This document shows, one piece after another, positions 24,520 through 35,300 of a stretch of DNA of 64,000 bases (position 1 is the stretch's first letter; every line of letters starts with the position of its first letter). Source of the stretch: Pelodera strongyloides (Eukaryota; Nematoda; Chromadorea; Rhabditida; Rhabditidae). The notes beneath the pieces were generated by a model that saw nothing but the letters and a program-made list of their open reading frames with translations, ran no database searches and was not told the DNA's origin. The DNA lies in contig JAANDG010000003.1 of the NCBI GenBank assembly GCA_036852015.1, forward strand, positions 124,001 to 188,000, given 5' to 3'. The position numbers and the translations under genes were made by a program.

Positions 24520-24750
24520 CCTGAATCTTGAAACTTTACAACTAAAAAGTATCGTTGTTTTCCGAATAGTGGGAGGAAGACTAAAGTAATAATGTTTGGA
24601 GTTTTCAAAAATCGTCTATATGTATGTCCAGTCCAGTGTTCTCTCATTACTTGATTAAAAGAAATTGCAGACAAAATGACGAGCTCGACATCTTTCAAAT
24701 ATGATGAGAAGACCGAAAAAAGTTAATTTTAAATCTGCAGGATTATTACT

Positions 24751-24921
24751 TTAAAGCGAAATGCTAGCTCCTTTAGAAAATTTGAATATGATAAACAAAT
24801 CCTATGTATCCTATGCTAATTTTGTACGATTGCCGTGGACTATCGTACAAAATTAGCATAGGATACATAGGATTTGCTTATCATATGCAAATCTTCCAAA
24901 GGGGCTAGCATTTCGCTTTAA
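24751..24921. mobile_element. TTAA-bordered near-perfect palindrome, GCTAGC family
   Basis: Left TTAAAGCGAAATGCTAGC, right GCTAGCATTTCGCTTTAA. The arms continue through AAATCCTATGTATCCTATGC to a short centre (about 75 bp per arm). The copy at 52715-52885 is almost identical, suggesting recent spread. Confidence 0.85.
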
Positions 24922-27900
24922 ATAGTAAAATTCACTCGGTTTTTCAATTTTATCAATCAAAAAATCTATTGATTAGTGATGTGCTGCACGTCGATTTTGA
25001 TATAAAAATGATTTACACTTAGTTAATTTCAAAGTGTTGACAATAAATAACACAATATATTTCTCATTACTGGAAGTAAAAGCCAATACATTTCAGAATA
25101 TTTGTTAATGGTGTTGTATGTGTAGGAGAATGAATCTTCCCGATGCCTCTTCCCCAAGCCCATTGAGCTACTTAGAAACATTAGATGTCCCCGCTGAAAG
25201 ACATTTCTGAGGGAAACACTAGGCATTGCAATTGATCTTTGATTGAACAAGCGTATCGAACTGACTAGACAAATAATAAATGTGATTTTTAAGAACTGAG
25301 GAGTGATTAGCATTTGTGTGTTTTAAATGATTGCCTACGTGAATATATCAATCGCTCTACTCCCGCTGGCAGCATGAACCGAACCAGTGAAGCTTGAGGC
25401 TTGAGTGCAACACTATGCAATAACATTTGTGTAATGTAAAGTTATTAAATACTAACTTTAAATTAACCAACCTTGCGTCATAGTAATTTTGAAGACATCG
25501 GCTCCTATGGCTGGGCGTCTTATCGTGTCTTCGTTGATAATTTACTTTGAACTTTAGTGTATTAGATGATTTGATGACAATTCTTTGAATTACGCGCCTG
25601 AAAAAGAGAAAATCAGTTTAAAATGAATACAAAAAGGTAAACCTTGCGTGATTTGCCTTGGAAAGCACGAAAGCCAGAAGATCAAACGGAATAAAACAAA
25701 GAATTTTAGTAGATACAAAATGTCCAACTACAAAATGCGGAAAAATGTTTGGCGTGCAAGTACGTTGACGAAACAACTTTTTAACCATAAATCTTGACGC
25801 TACAATTTGTATGTATTGTAGTATTATTGCACAAGATATTATGCTTAAAATAAGGTTACATTATATGTCAATCAATAATTTCACATCATCAACACAGTTC
25901 AACGAGCAACGCGACGTCGTCGGTAGTTTCAACGAGCTAAAATAAAAGCTGTTTACTCACCACTTTTATCTCTACACATCATCGTAACGCACACGAGGAG
26001 TGAACAAAGATCTAGAATATTTTCGGGAGCACACGTAACAAAAAAAAGTCCCTAAGGGCCTAATGGTTTCACAAGTTACATATAAAGGTTTATTTGAAGA
26101 ACGCAAGCAAAAGAGCATACAACAACTGTAACGGAAACGGAAACAAAATCTTAGAAAGCGGCTAGGCTGCATTGAGGACCGGCGGCCCACTAGTGTGCGC
26201 GGTCCCTAACTAAACTTGGCGTGCAAATTGCGCGCGAATGGCGTGCATTTTTGCACACCCCGTACGGGCACTTTCTATTATGCGAAGACATACAAACTAC
26301 AAACCAGACAAATTCTTGCATCGCTACTATTTTTCCACACAACGCAAAAAGCATACTATTCAAAAGTTCAGCGACTTGCGCGAGATCGAGAGAGCGCATA
26401 TTTTTTCTTCATTCAAAGATGCTACTGACTAGATACTTAGAAATGGACTCAAGGTTCCAAAATGCACCTAAAAAGCCTTCTTTCCTCACGTTGTGGTGTA
26501 GCCATTCCATTCCCGTTTTAATGGCCTCTTCATAGATTCTGGTGCAAATAGATACCTATTCAAGAAAAGAGGGGGGGGGGAGGCTGAGGTTAAAGGGAAT
26601 ATCACCCCAGTTGTGCATGTTGTGCTTCAAAAAATGGTTGTTTTTAGAAAATAACGTTATTGAAAACCAAAATTAACAAAAACTTTTAGGTAAAATGAAA
26701 AAGGCGACTTTACAAATTTTCCTTGAAACGCAGGGTTTCAATGAGATATATTACTAACGGTATGTAAGCTGGCCGCAAACTATACTGACCAGCTGAATTG
26801 CAGGAATGGTGACCACACACAGTATTCAGGGCATCGAAAACCAGAAAACATCAAAAACAAGGGACAAACCAATAAGCAATTATCCGCAGAATCAAGGTTT
26901 TTATTTTGCAACGCGGCTGTCTGGGGTTGCGCTGCGCACCCACGAACGTAGACTTGTGCGCGAAGAGCGCGCTGTTCAATTTCAGTACCAGGTACTATAT
27001 GCAAATTGTGCGACTTTATGCATGGAATTCTATGGTTACAAAAAAATGCATAAATGTAGATCCAATTGCCAAGATGCGTGAACCATGTCGCTGTTGGTTT
27101 TGTTGATTTTTATAGAAACATATGCAAGTATTCATTAGAATATAAGTTCAAATAAAACGAGAATTTTCTAAAAATCGCAAACGGACTACCAAACGTTCTT
27201 CAACTTGCAAACAAGGAACCGCGCAAAGTATTCACTAAATAAATAAAAAGTTAACCCGAGAGTGTGCTTCTGGACCTGAAGTAGTCAAGACCGTGTGAAA
27301 AGGAACAAAACGTTTAAAGTTTAGGGTAGGCGCTCAAACTCAAGTTCCAAAGCCGATAGTTAACTATTATTTTTTTAGAAATTATCAATTCAGTGCCAAA
27401 TGAGCAATTTTTATCTTTACTTTGAAGCAATTAAGACAATCAGATTCTCTAATTGTCCTTTGGCTTCTGAATAATTAATGAGCTTCATTCATTAATAAAA
27501 GGACACGCATCCCGAGTTCTTAGAATAAGTTGGATATAAATATTGCAGAAGCTTGTTGGTGTCTACGCCTAGTCTGAACATTACCTAGAAATCTTTTTTT
27601 TCTAATTAAATCAAGAATTAGATCTACTTTTTTCAAAGATTTATTAAAATTTATTCTTTTAGATTAGACATGATCATAGAATAGATGATGTGTGCAATAG
27701 AGCCCGGTTTCGGAGAAAGGGCAACGGGAGGAAAACCGAAACGAAAAGTACTGTAATGAAATGAATATCAAGCATAGAGGGAACAAGCTGGAAATTCTGT
27801 TTCACTATGGGAAACTCCACCTGCTCAGACGTAGAACTTCAACACGTGTCACGAAAGAAGAATTCAACCTCAATGCAGTTTCCCTGCAGTGGAGCTACGA

Positions 27901-27973
27901 ACGACCTATCCGGGTAAAATGTCCCTTTCGAACTTTTCCACTGATTGTGTGATAATATTAATTAATGTCGTAC
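24922..27973. other. Gene-free stretch with one doubtful exon-like segment
   Basis: No gene recognised. On the minus strand 25472-25597 is flanked by a TTTTTCAG acceptor and a GTTGGT donor and is open in one frame. It has no partners or domain, so I do not call it. A G-run (nine G) sits near 26571. A half copy of the element family at 40408 begins near 26590 (TTAAAGGGAATATCA). Confidence 0.4.
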
Positions 27974-28138
27974 TGGTATTGTACCTACTTTGTGAAAATT
28001 GCATACGGTAAGAATTTCCCATGCATCCTATGAATATTTTTGGTGCTCGACCAAAGCTTTCGGCCCCAAATTAACTAGGATACATAGGAAATTCGTATCG
28101 TATGCAAATTTCCCAAAGTAGGTGCAATACGGCTTTAA
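27974..28138. mobile_element. Palindromic miniature element related to the GCTAGC family
   Basis: Left arm GTATTGTACCTACTTTGTGA, right arm CAAAGTAGGTGCAATACGGC then TTTAA. Inner words CATACG and CATCCTATG mirror ATAGGAAATTCGTATCG. It is more diverged than the copies at 24751 and 52715. Confidence 0.6.
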
Positions 28139-28518
28139 GACAAACGTTTACAAGTGCGTAAATGCTCGAGTAAACCGAGTTTGTTCACCCAGCCCAATAG
28201 TTCAATTCGCTCCCTCCTCTTCCATTCCAAACTCAAAATTAGAACTCTAATTCGCGTCCTCTGCATAAATTAGCTTGTAAGGGTATACGTCGACCAATGA
28301 AAACTGAGGCGCATCTTGTAAAATAAGAATAAACGAAAGGAGAATTTGTCCTAGAACGTCTTCTTTTTTTTCTTAGGAAATTTGAGCTTTTCTGTCGAGG
28401 TTTTAGGATTCAGGATTCGCAATAGACTAAAAACGGAACATTCAAACATAAACACGAATTGTTAAATAAGCAAAGTAAAGAAGATGAGGAACTCAGAAAT
28501 TACGGAATTTCACAGGAA

Positions 28519-28668
28519 AGTGGGAACCCCGATATGGCCCCGATCATTTCCAAAAACCCCGATATGACCCCGGTTTTTTGCTAGAAAACCCCGATATGGC
28601 TCCGATCACGGCCCGATTTTTTGAGGGACGTAATCGGGGCCATAGCGGGGTTTTTGGTTTCCCATGTT
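28519..28668. mobile_element. CCCCGATATGGCCCCGAT palindromic element
   Basis: Left end GGGAACCCCGATATGGCCCC, right end GGGGCCATAGCGGGG then TTTTTGGTTTCCC. The left arm repeats CCCCGATATGRCYCCG three times at 28-38-base spacing. Non-coding. Confidence 0.65.
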
Positions 28669-29117
28669 ACAGCACAATACTATATTTGTTCGTTCCTTCA
28701 TTTTATGCTATCAATTATTACCAGATGTCAAACATAATATTCAGTAATAAAGCTTTCTAAAATACCAACACCACGTTTGTTTATCAAAACAAGATAGGTT
28801 CGTGAAAAATTAATATTTGACCAGGATAATACAAGCAGTGTTTCATGTTTTCTCACAATTGAGCAAACATCATAATATAACCCAAAAGGATGTTTTGAAT
28901 GAAAGATGTCCGAGATGTGGATAATAAGAGCTCGAACACATAGGAGTGTAATTATAGAGGGCGTATTTTAAAGCGAACGTGTAGGTGGTGAAGTGCGCCG
29001 AGATTCGCTTCAAACGCGCAAGAACCAATGAATAGTCTTCGATGTCTAGAGGATTAGTTGGCTCTGAACCATGCTCAGACACATTATAGCCAATCATATT
29101 TAAATGTAAAACAATTC

Positions 29118-29298
29118 TTAAAGCGAACTACCGGGCGGTTCTTGTAACGCATCGTGGACACGTGCATTATTATGCAGCTTATGCAAATGAACATAAATTA
29201 GAATAAAAATTGAGCTAAATTCGAGTAAATTATCATAAATACACAAGAATTAAGTTGTCCACGATGTGTCTCAAAAACCGGCCAGTATTTCGCTTTAA
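29118..29298. mobile_element. TTAA-bordered miniature element, ACCGG family
   Basis: Left TTAAAGCGAACTACCGGGCG, right CCGGCCAGTATTTCGCTTTAA. The interior TTATGCAGCTTATGCAAATG is shared with the copies at 6254 and 31315. Confidence 0.8.
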
Positions 29299-29784
29299 AA
29301 ACAGTTATGTAATAATCAGTTTGTCTCAGACGTTGCATAAGAAGAAATTCAGTGCTTTTGGAACAGCTCGCAAATTAATTGAATGATACGCGTCTCTAAT
29401 GCTAGACGAACAAAGATTGAAAAGAAAGAAAGAAAAGAAGAGAAAGTATTCTTGCCAATTACTCTCTTGCAAATTAATATGCTAAATGTTCAAAAAAAAA
29501 TAACCTGGGATGATCGCAGAACACTTTATACCTTTATAGAAAGGAAAAAAAAACAGCGACGAAGCAATCAAGCACTGTAAGCTCACGATTGTGAGAATAC
29601 TGGAATAAATTAATTTATTAACTAAATAAGGGATGGCCAAGTTGCGAGTCATGAATGTCCATTTAGACTATATTCAGATGAATTTACCCATTTCGGACGA
29701 GCTGAATTCAAGCCTTAATCTAATTATACGTGCACGAAAATTCCAAATGCGAGTGGGACAGAGGCCCACATGTAAAGGGTAACG

Positions 29785-29944
29785 TCATATGCAATAGTAG
29801 TGAGAACAGAGAATATTGTTGTCAATTAAGCCCGAATAAAATGACATGTTGACGATAAGATTCCAAAGAGCAACAAGGTCAGTTTAGAACATCGCGGGCT
29901 TAATTGACAACAATATTCTCTGTTCTCACTACTATTGCATATGA
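29785..29944. repeat. Perfect 50-bp inverted repeat with 60-base spacer
   Basis: Arms 29785-29834 and 29895-29944 are exact reverse complements (starting TCATATGCAATAGTAGTGAG). The lack of any mismatch indicates a recent event. The ends lack TTAA. It would form a 50-bp stem in RNA or single-stranded DNA. Confidence 0.9.
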
Positions 29945-30008
29945 CAGCATGAGAATACCTTTGAGATCCTTGACAAGACTTCCGCGACATTTTATGCTCG
30001 TAGTGAAT

Positions 30009-30043
30009 GTTATGTTATGTTATGTTATGTTATGTTACGTTAC
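30009..30043. repeat. Pentanucleotide microsatellite (TATGT)n
   Basis: Six to seven copies of TATGT, the last altered to TACGT. Confidence 0.85.
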
Positions 30044-30159
30044 AGGTTTGAAATACAACGTATGTATGGAATCCCACGCATCCTACGCATATGAAGCTGT
30101 ACGTTTGTGAAATTGAATAGAGATTAGAAATAAAGAGTTAACAAAGAGTACACAAGCAC

Positions 30160-30920
<761 letters not shown>

Positions 30921-32368
30921 GGTGTTTATTGTCTAACAAAAAAAAGAGTTCAACCTAGCGGTTATTAGAAATGCTCTTTACTTTCAGCAGCATGCTTTCG
31001 CTTATTTGGAACGGTGAAAGTTATTGCTGGATACCCTGAAACTGACAAGCCTTCCACGCACTATTAGGAATTGTTATGAAAATCGACAATTACTAATTAA
31101 CAAGAACGCAATTTTGGACAATAATTAATGTTCGAGGATCACTGGGATTCTATTCGACAAGATATGGGGGAGAGAACTTTGTGTAGAGGCAAGCCCCATC
31201 AACGAAGTAAGCGATATAAAGCAGTCACCACTTGTCACAAACATCGGTGGTAGCGTTGTATCTAGGCGTGACAATGTATACAATACCAAATTGTTCGCAG
31301 AAAACAATAATTTTTCAAGCGAAATAGCGCCGGTTTTTGAAACGCATCAAGTACGCCAGCATTCTTATGCAGCTTATGCAAACGAATGTATCAAGTTAAA
31401 TTCGAGCAAAAAATCGAGTTAAATTCGGGCAACTTTGCATAAATACGTAAGAATTCAGCTGTAAAGGTTGTGTTTCAAAAACCGGCCGTTATTTCGCTTT
31501 AAAACCAAGTAGTACAAAGAACCGATAATGTCTGGGGTTTTCGAACGGTGTTCGCGAAGTGCCCTGGTCGATAGTTTTCAGCTTTTGACAAATGTGCCCA
31601 TGTTCTTCAGTGCTCAATATGCGCGGCGTTCAGGTCCCCCTAACATTCAAATGACGATAAACGGTCCCCGGGGAATGATACATGGGGAATAAGGTCATAC
31701 AATGGGGAGAGATTAATAAGAGGGAAAGAGGGAGAGTGAGAGATTATTCATAATCATTGCAGGGAGCCAGACATAGAAAACTAGAGAGCTAGCGAGAAGC
31801 ATGATTAGGCAAAATGGTGAAAAAAATGGGAGGGCGTGAATCTGATCAAGATTATGAGATTCACAGATTGGACTATAGGACATATTTGGTAAGAAGTAAG
31901 AAGTATGACTTAAAGACAGGCGTAAGTTACATACAATCAAAAAGTTTGTTCAAAAGTTAGCTGCCAATGAGGAGTGTGCTCAGTGTGCACTGCTAAACCC
32001 CAAATAGTATAACAGAAATACAAGTAGAACTCTTTATTTTTTTACAACAGCAATCAATATCATGCATGACTATCTCAAGGTCACAATTAATTATTACACT
32101 GAAAATATGTGAAACAAATTATGTCTTCCTAGGCAAATAATCATCGAATTGACTCTTTAAACATAATTATTATTTTATCTGAATTGATTAAAACATTTTA
32201 TCAACATGATAGACATTTCAAATATTAATATATAAATAATACCCATTGGTTCTTGATTCAGCAGTAGTGGACAGGTTGCGAACATGAGAATCATAGCGTG
32301 AAATTTGGTCAAATTAGGTCAGATAAATTGTATTATTATGATTAATTTGCTTCTTCTTCTGTCGATTT
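30921..32368. other. Intergenic, one miniature element only
   Basis: Apart from the element at 31315-31502 I see no gene. A plus-strand TTTAATATT-rich AT stretch lies at 32100-32260, downstream of the cysteine-protein gene. Confidence 0.4.
31315..31502. mobile_element. Miniature element, ACCGG family (left end decayed)
   Basis: Left AAGCGAAATAGCGCCGGTTT without the outer TTA, right AACCGGCCGTTATTTCGCTTT then AA. Interior TTATGCAGCTTATGCAAACG. Confidence 0.7.
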
Positions 32369-35300
32369 CTATTTTCTCCTGCAACAACCTCCGCCGCATC
32401 TGAAATTGTAAACTATTTTGCTGTAAATGCTGAAATTGTAGACGGGATTGCATGTTAAAAACCGTTTTCTTAGGTATACATTGAGGAAACTTGGCCAGTG
32501 CGTGGCCTACACTGGCCCGAAAGGGGTGGGCCGCCCACACCTCGCCCACACCAGGCGCACCTGACGCTGGCACATGACCTACACTGCGCCCGAAATAGGT
32601 GGGCTGCCGTGTGTGGGCCCACCCTTTTTTGTAGGCCGCGCACCGGCCATATTCCGGCCGCGCACACGTCAAAGTTTCGCGTTGAGGGGAGTTTCACGAG
32701 CGCCCCATTAGCCATTTCAAAACAATTTGTCAAATTTGTGTGGCGCGAGGAACCCTTTACTGGAGTAGCTAACCGTGAGTATCCTATATTGCATCCACAT
32801 CCACCTCCGTATTGCTGACACGGGACGACACCAGCGCATGTCTGCTGACACGACTGCTGACACAGCGGAGTGCATTGGTACTAAAAATCATTAAGTTACG
32901 GTCGATAATAGTTTTCTAGTTAAACAAAAAGTTGAAATTGCCTGATCTTAGAGCTTGTCGTAGGAACCTTACAATTAGAGCACGACTAGTGCTTTGATAA
33001 CGTAGTGAATATTTGGGATTCAATGCTAGAGCAAACGATTCAATAACTCACAACTGTAAGTTGCATTGCACACGACTCAATACAGCTCCTCTGACAGCTG
33101 CTCTGGCAGTTATTCACTGGTATTACAGGCTGCTGACATGTCTGAAAGAGTTATTGTTTAATTAACAATTGAGTCGCAATTAACTGTTACAATTTGACAG
33201 GGTACTGCATATAAGGGCAATTCACATTTTCGTTTTTACGGTATATTCGGGCTGGTAAAGGGCCTGCATTCCCATGCATCCTATGCAAATGAGCGTTTTT
33301 AAAATGAACTAAATTCATCCTCACTTAGTATAAATACTTAGGTATGCAATTATTTGTGATGAGTTTCAAAAACGGGAAGTTATTTCATTGTAAAAGAGTT
33401 AGCAGTTTACTATTGCGCCGTGCTGATGTACGTATCATTCACATTAATCCAAAGTTATGGACATCTTTATGCCCTTATGTTACTTACACGTTACCGCCGT
33501 TAAAGCGAAATACCGGCCTGTTTTTGAAACACATCGAGTAAACCAGCATTCGCATGCTGTATGCAGCTTATGCAAGTGAGCATAAAGTATAATAAAAAAA
33601 TCGAGGTAAATTCGAGCAGTAAATAAGCAGAAATACGCAAGAATTCAGTTGTCCACTACGTGTTTCAAAAACCGATCAGTATTTCGGTAATAATTTTTAA
33701 GGTGGACCTGTGCTGTGCAGTATCCCAATGGCAGCTCTACTACTAATTGAAACTTGAAACGCCGACTAACAGCGGATAGCGAAATCATGTTGTCCTTACC
33801 TGCATGCACGCGTTTCCACAAGTTTGTGAGCACGAATTGGAGTTGCATTGTGACTGACAGATCCCAGGACACTCATTGCAACTGGGGTTTGCCGGCAGCT
33901 AAACTGATAACTGTTCTGCTAAGACGACTTTCCTGAAGATTTCTTATCACCGAGCTTGGAAGATCTTTCATGTCAAATCAATATCAATATCGTATTATTG
34001 CAAAAATTTGAGTCAATTATCAGTGTCAGTCTCACCTTAATAACGATAACCTGCGGTTGAGGCGGCGGAGTGGAGGCGCATGTCTGGCACGAGCTTCGCA
34101 TGCATCCCAGAACGCAAGTCGGATTGCCGCATTGACTATTGCACGATTTGGCGCAGGAATTGCACGGGTTGACTGGCTGCACAATTACCTGCTAAGTGTT
34201 GTTGAAAAAGGGTTTAAAGGAAGAGGCTCACGAGAATGAAGTGCTCAAATAGTTTCCTTTTATCGAAAGATGATGGTATTAAATTCCGAAAGACATGCTT
34301 TACAAAGCAAAAGCTTTTAATTGGAAGGAGTAAATCAATATAAAACTACGAATTCTATAAAAATTTTGGATCGTAGTAAGTAGATGATTTCCATAGTAGG
34401 CATGCAAATTTACAAGTCATTTTACAAGCCAGCACAAAATTTGCATGGTTTTATATTGATTTACTCCTTCCATTTAAAAGCTTTTCTTTGTAAAGCATGT
34501 CTTTCGGAATTTAATACGATCATCTTTCGATAAAAGGAAACTAATTGAGCACTTCATTCTCTGAGCCTCCTCCTTTAAAAGGTTCTTTCATTATGGTCAA
34601 GCTTGCTGCAGAGAAAACCACTTTGAATACAAAGACTCGATTTTGAATGCAACTCAGTCCTGGCCTAAATAAGCAAAAAAGTTAAAGTCGGCAGTTAATT
34701 TGCTGTGGGAAGAATCACATGCGGGAATATGCATAAAAAAGAGGAGATTTGCATACCGGTGCGCATTGTTGACTACAAGTCTGGGGACACTGTTGATAAC
34801 ATCGATTTGTCTGACACTGTGAGCGACACATTGAAGAACAGCGTGAGGTGCACTGGAAAGTGAAACGTAAAAATATGCAACGTGCAAAATAAGGACGTGC
34901 TCTCGTGGCGCATTTATCGACTTATAAAAAGTTGATGATAAATTGCGTATAATTAAAGTGCTTGAAAAGATAATATGCTCTGAGGCCATATTCACCATTC
35001 AATTCCCCATGGGGAATTCCCCGTCTTTTTCTCTGCGTCTCTCACATTTGAATGCTATTTTCTGTCCCCAGGGAATATTTCCCCGAGGGAATCGGAGTGG
35101 TGAATATGGCCTATGGTCCTCAGGCGGGCAGCGCGCAAATGCGTAGCCGCGTCCGCGGGAAAAGCACATTTTTACAGACATAGATGCGAAGTCTTGTTAC
35201 AGTAAGAACCAAATAAAACATCTGGTTCGCTATATTGTCAAAAATAGCTAGTTGATATTCCAAAACAAAAATTTTCATCAAATTAAAGGTGTTCCGCAAG

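Noticed and set aside
25472..25597. Minus-strand segment with good acceptor and donor and one open frame
   Set aside because: No partner exon with matching phase and no recognisable domain; isolated splice-like signals are expected by chance.
32470..32880. Long minus-strand frame running on from cysteine-protein exon 8
   Set aside because: After the cysteine module the frame turns into sequence of GC-rich repeat character; splicing at 32774 to CGGGCCRRK at 32399 gives a better ending.
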